NCBI GenBank assembly: GCA_964524145.1
Contig: CAZGCA010000008.1
Coordinates: 1 to 64,000, forward strand
Reading direction: 5' to 3'
DNA length: 64,000 bases
From: CAZGCA01 sp964524145
Lineage (GTDB): Bacteria > Hydrogenedentota > CAZGCA01
In this document: one piece after another, positions 53,500 to 62,306 of the stretch
Position numbering within the stretch: position 1 is the first letter of the stretch
Layout of the letters: the number at the start of each line of letters is the position of its first letter
Made by a program: the position numbers and the translations under genes
The notes under the pieces: model-generated
The model's input: only the letters and a program-made list of their open reading frames with translations
What the model was told of the DNA's origin: nothing
The model's database searches: none

Positions 53500-53973
53500 T
53501 TAGGACAGTGGTATGAGCTCGGCAACTTCCTCAAACTTGCTGACGATCAGGTACTTCTCGACCGTAATCTTCACCAACGCACAGTCAGGTGACATTGCGA
53601 ACTCTCTGAGCTGCGGATGTTTAGAGAGATACATGCCGAACAAAGGGTTTTCTTCTGTTTTTCGGCTTTCCTCTGCACGACCGATCACGGTGACAGCGAT
53701 CGCTTCCTGGAAGTCCGAACTCCGGTTTGACCGGCTGTCAACCAGCATTGCCACTCGACTGTCGGCGTTCAGGTTCTCGTACTTTCGGGAGCCGCGGCGT
53801 GTGGTGAACACCAGGTGTTTCAAGTCGGGTGACAGAGCGACACCAACCAGACTAAGGTATGGTTCGCCGTTACTCTGTGTGGCAAGTACACCTAGATTCT
53901 GAGTCTCGAAGAGCCCTGTCAGTAGGTTTGTCAGCTTTCGTCTGCGATCAACCTCTGAAGTTCGATTGCCCAT
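53500..53973 (-). CDS. Pyridoxamine 5'-phosphate oxidase-like (FMN-binding) protein
   Basis: It has 157 residues from ATG at 53973 with GGGAGGAG upstream. The split-barrel FMN-binding fold shows LGVLATQSNGEPYLSLVGVALSPDLKHLVFTTRRGSRKYENLNADSRVAMLVD, then GRAEE and YLSKHPQLREF with CALVKITVEKYLIV at the end. Members reduce or bind flavins, F420 or haem; a specific substrate cannot be given. Confidence 0.9.
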   Translation of the reverse strand: MGNRTSEVDRRRKLTNLLTGLFETQNLGVLATQSNGEPYLSLVGVALSPDLKHLVFTTRRGSRKYENLNADSRVAMLVDSRSNRSSDFQEAIAVTVIGRAEESRKTEENPLFGMYLSKHPQLREFAMSPDCALVKITVEKYLIVSKFEEVAELIPLS

Positions 53974-54048
53974 TTCTCCTCCCTTCAATCTTTGTAGACT
54001 TTGAACAAGTCATATTATACCGCACGAAGCCTCCCCAAGAAAGACAGT

Positions 54049-54231
54049 CTATTCGGTCCCGAGGTTTTCTCGTTCGAGTCGAGCGTCTTTCGTGCCTGCC
54101 TTCAGTTTCGACTCCCTGATGGCGCAATAGAGTGTCGGGATGACGAACATCGTCATGACCTCGATGTTCATCCCGCCGAACGCAGGGATCGCCATCGGAA
54201 CCATGATGTCCGCGCCGCGCCCCGTCGACGT
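54049..54231 (-). pseudogene. RND heavy-metal efflux pump (CzcA/CusA-like), C-terminal remnant
   Basis: The last 61 codons read TSTGRGADIMVPMAIPAFGGMNIEVMTMFVIPTLYCAIRESKL, the end of the last membrane helices of metal-type RND pumps. The frame continues upstream to 54414, but that part is not related to the pump. Everything else of this roughly 1,000-residue protein is missing. Confidence 0.7.
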
Positions 54232-54523
54232 CAGGACCAGACACGTAACCCCCACATGGTTCACGTCACTCCTGTACGAGACCAGCACCGAATCAGATTG
54301 CGTACCTCCAATGCTCGACCAGATCCAAGATACCATACGCCCCAAGATGTGACAAACCAATATGAGTGGAGCGCCAGTCATGCTATTGCTTGCGAGGACC
54401 GGCAGAATGGGCAAGTCTGCTCCAATTGGCGCGAACAGTGCACCCGGGCGCTAGCGATGCAACCTTCCCGGTTCCCCGGTTACAGATAGCCTCAACAAGA
54501 CGCCATAAGAACCGAAAACGGCA

Positions 54524-54552
54524 TTGACAGTGGCCGGCAATGGGGGTATGCT
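54524..54552 (+). promoter_or_regulatory. Promoter cassette copy 1
   Basis: TTGACA (54524-54529), 17-bp spacer (G-GGCCGGCAATG-GGG), TATGCT (54547-54552). The spacer agrees with those at 59025 and 61036, which is not expected of unrelated promoters. Downstream, GGTCCATAGGG lies at 54585 before the gene start at 54634. Confidence 0.8.
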
Positions 54553-54633
54553 ACCAGGGAACCGGCAGTCGGTGGTCGGGTGCAGGTCCATAGGGCAAAT
54601 CTCGGAAGAAAAGACGATGGGAGAAGGGAAGCA

Positions 54634-56190
54634 ATGGTCAACGACAAAGCGACAACCAGACGGCGAATGAGCCGCCACGGGTTTCTTTCGGGTTGTGCGG
54701 CCTGCGCGGCCTATGCCGCAGGCGGCTGCGTGAGGGTCGCGAAAACCCCGCAGGCAAGAGATGCGGACAAGAAGCCGAAGGTGCGCCTGGTGTTCTGCGA
54801 GACAGAGAACACCAAGCCCATCTGGCCCAATATCGGCTACGACTTTGATCATCGTCGCAACCAGATGATCGGCGTTATCACGCGAGGTTGCACGGAGGTC
54901 GAGTTCCTTCCGACCCGCCTTGTAGAAGGCACCCGCAAGGCCGATGATGTCTTGGCTGGCGATGCTGAAGTCGACGGGTACGTGGTCTGCGTCCAGGGCC
55001 TTGGTTGGGGGAACGACCTCAACAAGCTGTGCAGCACGGGCAAACCGACCTTGCTGGTCGATAACCTGTTCGGCGGCTCGGGTCTGTTCCTTACCCAACT
55101 TCCCCAGATCATGAGATCGGGCAAGCCGGTAGACTGGGTCAGTTCGTCGAACGACGAGGATATTGTTGCATCGGTCCGATGTTTTCGTTCGCTCGCACGG
55201 GGAGAGAGCGGGGAGGAAGTCGCTGCGGCGTTCCGGGCGTCCCGGCGTCGCAACACGCCCACTGTGAGAGACTGGGCGTGCAAGCGTGACGCCGTCGCCA
55301 TACGCGATGTGGACGAGGCGCTGAAGCAATTGGGACAGACCAGGATTCTCGTTGTGGGCGGCGGGTGGGGAGGCGACAACTTCCGCAAAGCCGCCGCGGA
55401 GGTCGTGGGGTTACAGCTGATCCCAATCAAGTTCGAGGAATTGGCCGGGGCGTACGCCGAGGCCGACACGAATGCGGCGCGTGCGTTCGCCGATGAATGG
55501 ATAGACCTGGCGGAGGATGTCCTGGTCGAGCGAACCGAGGTCGAGAAATCCGGCGCGGTATACGTGGCCATGAAGAATCTGATGGCCAAGCACGGCGCCA
55601 GCGGCGTCAGCGTCAACTGCCTGGGCGGATTCTACGAGGGGCACCTGCAGGCGTACCCGTGCATTGGGTTCAGCCAACTCAACAACGACGGATTCGTGGG
55701 CGGTTGTGAGGGCGACCAGATGTCGGCGCTGACAATGGCGACGATGGGTGCTCTGACGGGTCGGCCCGGGCTTATCTCCGACCCGGTGATCGACACGTCG
55801 AGGAATGTCATCATCTACGCCCACTGTGTCGCCACGACCAAGCCGTTTGGACCGGACGGCGAGTCCAACGGGTACCAGATTATGACGCACTCTGAGGACC
55901 GCAAAGGTGCATCCATCCGGTCGCTGCTGCCGGAGGGATACATGACCACGTCGCTCGAAATCAACCCCGTGTCGAAGCGAGTGATCATGCACCAGGCGAA
56001 AACGGTGGGCAACAACGACAGCGACATGGCCTGTCGCACGAAGCTCGAGGCTGTCGTCAAGGGCGACATCGAGAAACTGGCCGAGCAGTGGAGCATGGGC
56101 TGGCACCGGGTAACCTTCTACGGCGACCTTAAGAGCCCCGTCGAGGAGCTCTGCGACCGGCTTAGCCTGAAGCTGATCGAAGAGGCGTAG
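54634..56190 (+). CDS. Secreted protein with L-fucose/L-arabinose isomerase-like fold
   Basis: It has 518 residues from ATG at 54634 (AGAAGGGAAG upstream). The N-terminus RRRMSRHGFLSGCAACAAYAAGGC resembles a Tat signal that ends in a lipobox-like Cys. The body, from KVRLVFCETENTKPIW to KSPVEELCDRLSLKL, has the domain pattern of fucose-isomerase-like proteins: RILVVGGGWGGDNF, a metal/sugar area GVSVNCLGGFYEGHLQAYPCIGFSQLNNDGFVGGCEGD and later NVIIYAHCVATT. Export of an isomerase-like protein is odd, so it may be a sugar-binding protein. It is preceded by the cassette promoter. Confidence 0.82.
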   Translation: MVNDKATTRRRMSRHGFLSGCAACAAYAAGGCVRVAKTPQARDADKKPKVRLVFCETENTKPIWPNIGYDFDHRRNQMIGVITRGCTEVEFLPTRLVEGTRKADDVLAGDAEVDGYVVCVQGLGWGNDLNKLCSTGKPTLLVDNLFGGSGLFLTQLPQIMRSGKPVDWVSSSNDEDIVASVRCFRSLARGESGEEVAAAFRASRRRNTPTVRDWACKRDAVAIRDVDEALKQLGQTRILVVGGGWGGDNFRKAAAEVVGLQLIPIKFEELAGAYAEADTNAARAFADEWIDLAEDVLVERTEVEKSGAVYVAMKNLMAKHGASGVSVNCLGGFYEGHLQAYPCIGFSQLNNDGFVGGCEGDQMSALTMATMGALTGRPGLISDPVIDTSRNVIIYAHCVATTKPFGPDGESNGYQIMTHSEDRKGASIRSLLPEGYMTTSLEINPVSKRVIMHQAKTVGNNDSDMACRTKLEAVVKGDIEKLAEQWSMGWHRVTFYGDLKSPVEELCDRLSLKLIEEA

Positions 56191-56392
56191 GCTGTGCCAG
56201 CGAGACGATTTCGAGGGCCATACCTGCTCTCAGGGAGAACGTTGTCCGTCGTTCCAGTTCTGGCTCTGTGCCTGCGATCTGCACTTGACCGCACGCGTCG
56301 AATGCACAAAGGACGAGTGATTGGTAAGGTTTTCAGAACAAGACAGGACCAAGAGGAAACATAAGCAAGACGGGGATTGCCTCAAACGGGAA

Positions 56393-56413
56393 GGTCCATA
56401 GGGGTAATCTCCG
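56393..56413 (+). promoter_or_regulatory. Conserved leader motif GGTCCATA-GGG-AATCTC before the sulfatase-like gene
   Basis: GGTCCATAGGGGTAATCTCC at 56393 has close relatives at 54585 and 59086. Here it lies 19 bp before the gene start with no TTGACA-type promoter cassette upstream. It may be an RNA regulatory site or a repressor site. Confidence 0.55.
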
Positions 56414-56431
56414 ATATACGGGAGTCTTACA

Positions 56432-58924
56432 GTGAAGAACACGTATGTGAAAAACTCCGGCTTGAACCGTCTTGCGCTTCTTTCCGCAATTATTCTCTTC
56501 GCGATCCTCGGCGTATCGGTCTTCTTACTTACGCCACTGTCGCGGACGCCCTGGGGCGGCTCGACTGTCCGTGGTCCTGTGGCCATCCATCTGGTCGATG
56601 AGTTCAATCCCGAGAACGTCGAAGGAACGCCGCAGGCAACGGTCGCTGTGCTGCCGCGGACCGAGTGGCGTTTCGACGGATCGTCTCCCTCACCCTCTGG
56701 CGAAACAGACTCTGTCACTGGGGGCTGGCGGGCGGGACCGGGGGTCGCGGACCTTCAGGTGCGCCATGGCCGTCTGGCCGGGCGCACCACCACCGATTGT
56801 CCGATAATCCATGCCGAGAAAACCTCCGGACGAGATTCTGGCCTTCTGAAAGCTATCGAAATCCGTATGCGCGTCTCGGCAGGCGCTAAGTGGACTGTAG
56901 CCGACATCCATTCTGAGAAGTTGGATTTGGAGACAATTGTCAAGCAGGAAAAAAAAGCAGAGGCGAGCTATTTTTTTCGTCCTGCGCCGATAGCCGCGCA
57001 CAATGAGATGCACGCCTATACCTATCCCATACGTACCCCCATCCGGTTCTCGAAAATCAGGCACGTCCTGATCAGGCCCACGGACGTCCCGGGCGCCACC
57101 TTTGAGATAGAGTATGTGCGCCTGTTGTCCCGCAAGGAATACTTCGCGCGCAATTCGCCATTGGTGAGCTGGGAGGACTTGAAGGGAATCTATCGCCAGA
57201 CACTGGTTGCGGCACCGGCTGAAGTAATCCGATTCCCCTTGAGCCTTCCGGACAGGCCCTGGCTCGATCTCGCCCTCGGAACGCAGGAAGATGGCCCCGT
57301 TACGTTTCAAGTCAAGATTCGCCGTGCCACCGGACGAGCCGAAGATGCGCTTTTGCTTGCGCACACTATCGCAACGCCCCTTGTTTGGGAGCCCGTTCAG
57401 GTCGATCTTTCCGACTATGCAAAGGAAGATGTAATCCTTTCCCTCTCACTCGCGGCGGAAAAAGAGGGAACTCTCGGATACTGGGGCTCTCCGGTGATTC
57501 GCAACAGCGGCGCCATGCCACCACCGGCCATAAGAGAGAACGACGCTTTCTCCAGGGAAACTCCCCAGGGAGTCATCTTGATCTGGTCCGACGCGCTGCG
57601 CTGGGATCACCTTGACGCTTACGGTTACCCGCGCGAGACGGCCCCGGTTCTCAGCCGGATGGCCGCCGAGGGCGCACTCTTTCACGACTGTCTCTCCCAG
57701 GCGACATGGACCCTACCCTCCACGTCCTCACTACTTTCTTCACGCTACGTAACAACACATGGCGTCGTGAACAGATTCAGAGACACATTACCGGTCACGG
57801 CAACCATCATGCCGGAAGTGTTTCGTAACGCCGGGTATGCGACCCTGTCGCTCTCGTCCATCTGGTTTGTAGGACGGCACTTCAGCATGCATCAGGGCGT
57901 CGAAGAATCACATGCGTACAATTCACGCCTCGAGAACACATGGAAGACATCTCGTGAGTATGTCAACCGGCTGCTTCCATGGCTCGAAACACATCGGGAA
58001 GTTCCCTTTTTTGTATTCATGCATGTGATGGATCCGCATTCCCCCTATAAGCCTAATCCCCCCTATGACACGCTGTGGGTCGATCACGCCAGAGAGAAAG
58101 AGTATGAAGAGCATATTGAGAAGGTCAAAGAATTCATTATGGGACCAGGTGCGGTGAGGAGGAAACGCAACGGAACACCTTTCCCGAAGGAGCTTGAAAC
58201 GGCAGGTATCGATCCCGATCATTTCATCTCGGTCGAGCGAGACTGGTACGATGGATCGATCCGCGGCATGGATACAGAAATCGGACAGCTCTTCGAACGG
58301 CTGGAAGACCTTGGACTTGACAAAAAGACGCTCGTCGTTTTCATGAGTGATCACGGCGAGGAGTTCTTCGACCATGGTGGGCGTGGGCACCATAGCCTGT
58401 ATAGCGAGGTGACTCATGTGCCGTTAATTATGAGGTGGCCTGGTGGTGTCCCGGAAGGTGCCGAGGTGTTCGAGACGGTGAGAACCATTGACGTGATGCC
58501 GACGCTGCTCGAACTATGTCGTCTTCCCGCGCCGGAGGGAATGCAGGGGCAGAGCCTTGTTCCTCTGCTCGCCGCGGCCAAGGGAGCTCCGAGTAAGTCC
58601 ACTACAGGTCAATGGAGGAACGAACCTGCGGTTTCTGAGCGGGGTGATTCTTATGCGATGATTCTGGATGGATGGAAACTGAACCACTATGCCGAACCGG
58701 CCGAAGGGTGTCCGGACTACGAGCTCTTCGATCACCGCAAAGACCCGCTGGACAAGGTCAATCTGGCTGATAAGCACCCCGAGATCGTCGAGCGTCTGGC
58801 TGAGGAATACAAAGCGTGGAAAGAGAAGGCCGTCGCGGCACGTCTTGCCCCTGAACACCAGGTGGAAAGGACACCGACCTCGGAGCAGCTCGAGCATCTG
58901 CGCGCTCTGGGATACGTCGACTAA
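56432..58924 (+). CDS. Sulfatase-like alkaline phosphatase superfamily protein, no formylglycine site
   Basis: It has 830 residues from GTG at 56432 (GGGAG upstream) with one N-terminal membrane anchor (LALLSAIILFAILGVSVFLL). The first 370 residues are beta-rich and unassigned. The catalytic domain shows ILIWSDALRWDHLDAYGY (metal Asp), HVMDPHSPYKP, VVFMSDHGEEFFDHGGRGHH and VPLIMRWPGG. The nucleophile position, Cys/Ser in C-x-P-S-R of sulfatases, is Thr427 in TWTLPSTSSLLSSRY, so it needs no formylglycine and may act as a phospho- or phosphonate-type hydrolase or transferase. The C-terminal YELFDHRKDPLDKVNLA is the usual sulfatase end. Extracytoplasmic by topology. Confidence 0.88.
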   Translation: MKNTYVKNSGLNRLALLSAIILFAILGVSVFLLTPLSRTPWGGSTVRGPVAIHLVDEFNPENVEGTPQATVAVLPRTEWRFDGSSPSPSGETDSVTGGWRAGPGVADLQVRHGRLAGRTTTDCPIIHAEKTSGRDSGLLKAIEIRMRVSAGAKWTVADIHSEKLDLETIVKQEKKAEASYFFRPAPIAAHNEMHAYTYPIRTPIRFSKIRHVLIRPTDVPGATFEIEYVRLLSRKEYFARNSPLVSWEDLKGIYRQTLVAAPAEVIRFPLSLPDRPWLDLALGTQEDGPVTFQVKIRRATGRAEDALLLAHTIATPLVWEPVQVDLSDYAKEDVILSLSLAAEKEGTLGYWGSPVIRNSGAMPPPAIRENDAFSRETPQGVILIWSDALRWDHLDAYGYPRETAPVLSRMAAEGALFHDCLSQATWTLPSTSSLLSSRYVTTHGVVNRFRDTLPVTATIMPEVFRNAGYATLSLSSIWFVGRHFSMHQGVEESHAYNSRLENTWKTSREYVNRLLPWLETHREVPFFVFMHVMDPHSPYKPNPPYDTLWVDHAREKEYEEHIEKVKEFIMGPGAVRRKRNGTPFPKELETAGIDPDHFISVERDWYDGSIRGMDTEIGQLFERLEDLGLDKKTLVVFMSDHGEEFFDHGGRGHHSLYSEVTHVPLIMRWPGGVPEGAEVFETVRTIDVMPTLLELCRLPAPEGMQGQSLVPLLAAAKGAPSKSTTGQWRNEPAVSERGDSYAMILDGWKLNHYAEPAEGCPDYELFDHRKDPLDKVNLADKHPEIVERLAEEYKAWKEKAVAARLAPEHQVERTPTSEQLEHLRALGYVD

Positions 58925-58997
58925 AGCAACGGGGTCCAGTAATGATGCAGGCAACGAAGGAGCGGCCTTCCGCCTTCCCGGTCGTGAACGGCACCAC

Positions 58998-59106
58998 AAA
59001 GGGACAACAGCAGCAAAACCGGCTTTGACAGCGGCCGGCAATGCGTGTATGTTACGAGGAAACCTGCAGGGCGTGGTGGCGTGCGGGTCCATATGGGGAA
59101 TCTCGG
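58998..59106 (+). repeat. Promoter cassette copy 2 with leader motif
   Basis: From AAAGGGACAACAGCAGCAAA at 58998 through TTGACA (59025-59030), 17-bp spacer and TATGTT (59048-59053) the sequence is nearly the same as at 61009-61064. GGTCCATATGGGGAATCTC at 59086 matches copy 1. It points to the gene at 59314. The rest of 58925-59313 shows no gene. Confidence 0.8.
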
Positions 59107-59313
59107 TTAATACAAACATCCAACCCCGGCCAATAGGGCCGAACTGCTGCCACGCACATGCCCATGGGTTTCTAAAGGGATTGTACGGATGGTGGGACGA
59201 TCGAGAAAGCCCCATGGTGTGGCACGAACCAGGAGAAGAGGTGTCTCGGGAACTAATCTTCCAAGGTATCAATCCTTCCGGACTCGGATCCGGATGGTGA
59301 GGAGGCGAGAAGT

Positions 59314-60840
59314 ATGAACAGTTGCAGCTTTCTCTTTCGTATTATTGGCAGGGCGAGAATAGCCATTATCGTCGGGGGATTAGCCGTCGCGGCCGTGATC
59401 ATGACGGTAATCTGGACCGGTCGGCCAATGCCTGACCTGCTCGGCCCGCAGGATCCTTCGGTCATTGCGAGGCGCAGTAGTCCCGATAACGCATTCTACC
59501 TGCTAAGGGACGCGAGCGCCGAGATTAGCATGGTTAAGAACCATTATGCCGATGTCGATCTCGATGGCATGGTGGGAGTGGCGCGTGAAAGAGGTGCGCG
59601 CGACATACGGGGGGCGCGGGCGTTTTTTCTCCGGTTGTTCGATCCCGGTAGCCGCTGGCAGGAGGCTATCAGAGAAACCATGAGTAGGAGGACCGGACAG
59701 CTGAAAGGGCACAGCCTCGATGTCGCCAGGGTGGCTTCCGCACAGGCAAAAGAGCCGGAAGAGGACGTCCATGCCCCGATGTTCGTGGCGTACCTTGAGG
59801 CAGCCGAACCTGCACTTGAGACGATGCGTCGGGGTCTGCGGCAACCGTATTACCTTCTCCCCAGCCTACACGATGGGACCGTGACATCCCAAGAGACTGA
59901 ATCCTATCTGTCGGGCGTGCGTATTCTGTCCAAGACTCTCGCGGCACAAGCGGTGACGTGCTGGTTCAACCGCAGGTCCGAACCTGCGCTGGCATTGGGA
60001 GTAGAGCTTGTGGACCTTGGCGTTACAGTCGCCAGCGACGGGCGGTTGGAATGCAGGGATGTTGGCGTTGCGATCCAGCCCGCCGGCTGCTACATAATCA
60101 GTCAGACTATCGAGCAATGCGGCGATGCTGACGCGCTTTCGAAAGTCTTGGACGACGTCCGCAGGATCGATGAAAAGGATGCGCCTTGGAGCCGCACTGT
60201 GGATGCTCAATTCCGCTACGCCCAGAGATTCACGATTGATGACCTTTCACCGGAGTCCGCTCTCAGGGGTTTCGCGGAAATAGATAACAAGATTGTCGGG
60301 AGCAAAAAGGCGGAAAGGCGGCGTCGGCAGGCAATTCAAGAGTACATACAGGAGTACATGTCGAGGTTTCCTCAAGAAGACGACAGACCATATTGGTTGT
60401 CGGGCAAGAAGCTACCGAAACGTCCTTCGTTAACAGTCTCCTACGAAGCTGTGGGCGACTTGGAAATGTCAAGGTTGCGGCAGGCCATGTCCAGGACGTT
60501 CAGGCACGCGACAATGGCTAATGTCGCCTTGAGAATCTGGTACTTGAGAAACGGGAGCTATCCAGACTCTTTAGCTGAGCTCGTACCTGAGTTCCTTCTG
60601 GAGATTCCTCTTGACAGGACCAGCCTGAAGCCACTTACGTATTGCCTGCTCGACCGCTCGTATGCCTTGTATAGCAATACGGGAACCTTCCATACGCCGC
60701 GGAACGGCGGCATACAGCTGGGTCTTCTTTCAGGTCCTTCTGACCGGAGAGATGACGGCCTGCCTGCTGCCGTGATATTGACAGACCGGCTCGGTTCTCC
60801 GCCCGATCGTTTTCCATTTCTATGTGATGCCGCGCAATAG
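59314..60840 (+). CDS. Membrane-anchored protein of unknown function
   Basis: Not recognised as a named family. It has 508 residues from ATG at 59314 (GAGGAGG upstream), with one membrane helix (IAIIVGGLAVAAVIMTVIW, residues 16-34) and a periplasmic body. The middle is helical with WYxF-poor, acidic repeats. Near the end LRIWYLRNGSYPDSLAELVPEFLLEIPLDR followed by LTYCLLDRSYALYS resembles a C-terminal motif shared by many uncharacterised Planctomycetota proteins. It stands behind cassette copy 2. Confidence 0.75.
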   Translation: MNSCSFLFRIIGRARIAIIVGGLAVAAVIMTVIWTGRPMPDLLGPQDPSVIARRSSPDNAFYLLRDASAEISMVKNHYADVDLDGMVGVARERGARDIRGARAFFLRLFDPGSRWQEAIRETMSRRTGQLKGHSLDVARVASAQAKEPEEDVHAPMFVAYLEAAEPALETMRRGLRQPYYLLPSLHDGTVTSQETESYLSGVRILSKTLAAQAVTCWFNRRSEPALALGVELVDLGVTVASDGRLECRDVGVAIQPAGCYIISQTIEQCGDADALSKVLDDVRRIDEKDAPWSRTVDAQFRYAQRFTIDDLSPESALRGFAEIDNKIVGSKKAERRRRQAIQEYIQEYMSRFPQEDDRPYWLSGKKLPKRPSLTVSYEAVGDLEMSRLRQAMSRTFRHATMANVALRIWYLRNGSYPDSLAELVPEFLLEIPLDRTSLKPLTYCLLDRSYALYSNTGTFHTPRNGGIQLGLLSGPSDRRDDGLPAAVILTDRLGSPPDRFPFLCDAAQ

Positions 60841-61008
60841 AGGGCTCGGTTTGAGAGCGGAGCCGCGGAACGTCCAGGCATGAGGCTAGAACATGCCGCA
60901 ATACTCGTTCTGAGCCATGTCGGCACGGTACTCTTGCGCTCACCATGTCATGCGAACAGCGCGACCGGGCGCATGCAATGGGTCCTTGGCGGTCGTACCC
61001 GCCTTCGA

Positions 61009-61064
61009 AAAGGGACAATAGCAGCAAAACCGGCCTTGACAGCGGCTGGCAATGGGTGTAGATT
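61009..61064 (+). repeat. Promoter cassette copy 3
   Basis: AAAGGGACAATAGCAGCAAA, then TTGACA (61036-61041), 17-bp spacer and TAGATT (61059-61064). It differs from copy 2 in only a few positions over about 56 bp and lacks the GGTCCATA leader motif. It points to the hydrolase at 61177. No gene lies in 60841-61176. Confidence 0.8.
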
Positions 61065-61176
61065 AGCGGGGAACCGCAAGAGTACGGCAGTTTGACTTCT
61101 TGACCGAATGCCGGGACGGTAAACGTGAACGACGCCACGCTGTCCCGGCTTCATCGAACAAGGAAAGGACTCGAAC

Positions 61177-62226
61177 ATGAAAACACTGCGTCCCTCAAGA
61201 ACTTGGGTCTGCTTTTTGTCTGTGTCGGCGGTGCTTCTTCTGCTCGGTGCCGGGCAAACCGTAGCCGGGCCCTCAAACCCGGAGTTTGACGAAGCGGCGC
61301 TGCTGGCCGCCCCCGAACCGCCGCCCGCGCCGCCGGGTTTCAAGTCCTACGAAGCCGCTATGGCGGCTATCCTGATGAAGCTGGTGCCGATCATACCTGT
61401 CGAGCAGGGTGTGCCCGTTCCGGAAGGGGTTGTCGAACTCAAGGATCTCGAATACGGCAAGGTGGGCGACCGGCGACTCTTGCTCGACCTGTACATGCCC
61501 GAGGGGTTGACCAAGCCGGCGCCGGGTCTCATCTTCATCCACGGCGGCGGCTGGAGAAAAGGCGACAAGAGCGATTACAAGTATTACACGGTTCGGTACG
61601 CCCAACGAGGTTACGTCGTCGCCACCATCTCCTACCGCTTCGTCCAGGAGGCTACCTTCCCGGCGTGCGTGCAAGACGCCAAATGCGCCGTCCGGTGGAT
61701 GCGGGCCAACGCTGCGAACTACCATATCGACCCGAACAAGATCGCCGCTATCGGCGGCTCGGCAGGCGGCCATCTGGCAATGATGCTCGGGTATTCGGCA
61801 GGCGTTGCTGAACTCGAGGGCGACGGCGGCCATGCCGAATACAGCAGCGCCGTTCAGGCAGTCGTCGACTTGTACGGTCCCTGCGACTTGACCGTCGCTT
61901 CAGACCGTGACCATCCGACCGTTCGGCAGTTCTTCGGCGGCCGCACCTACGAGGAAGCCACCGAAGCGTACAGCCTGGCCTCGCCCATCAAGCACCTCGA
62001 CAAGAGCGATCCGCCCACACTCATCTTCCACGGGACTATCGATGAGCTCGTGCCCGTCGCCCAGTCCGACACCCTCGCGAAACGGCTCGGCGCGTTGGGA
62101 ATACCGTGCGAATACGAACGGATAGAAGGGTTTCCGCACACGATGGACCTTGCCCGCGATATCAACGTCCGGTGCCAATGGTTCATCAACCGGTTCTTGA
62201 AGAAACATCTTCCGTTTGGCGAATAG
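61177..62226 (+). CDS. Exported alpha/beta hydrolase (BD-FAE/esterase-like)
   Basis: It has 349 residues from ATG at 61177 (AAGGAAAGG upstream) with a signal peptide about 1-30. The hydrolase core is standard: oxyanion loop LIFIHGGGWRKGD, nucleophile in IAAIGGSAGGHLAMML, acid in LIFHGTIDELVPVAQS and His in EGFPHTMDL. It resembles carboxylesterases that remove acetyl or feruloyl groups from plant polysaccharides; the substrate is unknown. It stands behind cassette copy 3 and ends convergent with hcp. Confidence 0.88.
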   Translation: MKTLRPSRTWVCFLSVSAVLLLLGAGQTVAGPSNPEFDEAALLAAPEPPPAPPGFKSYEAAMAAILMKLVPIIPVEQGVPVPEGVVELKDLEYGKVGDRRLLLDLYMPEGLTKPAPGLIFIHGGGWRKGDKSDYKYYTVRYAQRGYVVATISYRFVQEATFPACVQDAKCAVRWMRANAANYHIDPNKIAAIGGSAGGHLAMMLGYSAGVAELEGDGGHAEYSSAVQAVVDLYGPCDLTVASDRDHPTVRQFFGGRTYEEATEAYSLASPIKHLDKSDPPTLIFHGTIDELVPVAQSDTLAKRLGALGIPCEYERIEGFPHTMDLARDINVRCQWFINRFLKKHLPFGE

Positions 62227-62252
62227 CCCGTCAACTCCGCCATAGACAGCAG

Positions 62253-62287
62253 GCGGGCAAGGTCTCGGTGCCCGAACACTTGCCCGC
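62253..62287. terminator. Bidirectional stem-loop between convergent genes
   Basis: GCGGGCAAG (62253-62261) pairs with CTTGCCCGC (62279-62287), a 9-bp GC-rich stem with a 17-base loop, lying between the ends of the hydrolase and hcp genes. No long T-run follows on either side, so strength is uncertain. Confidence 0.55.
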
Positions 62288-62306
62288 TGCTTGTCCGTTC
62301 TGTGTG

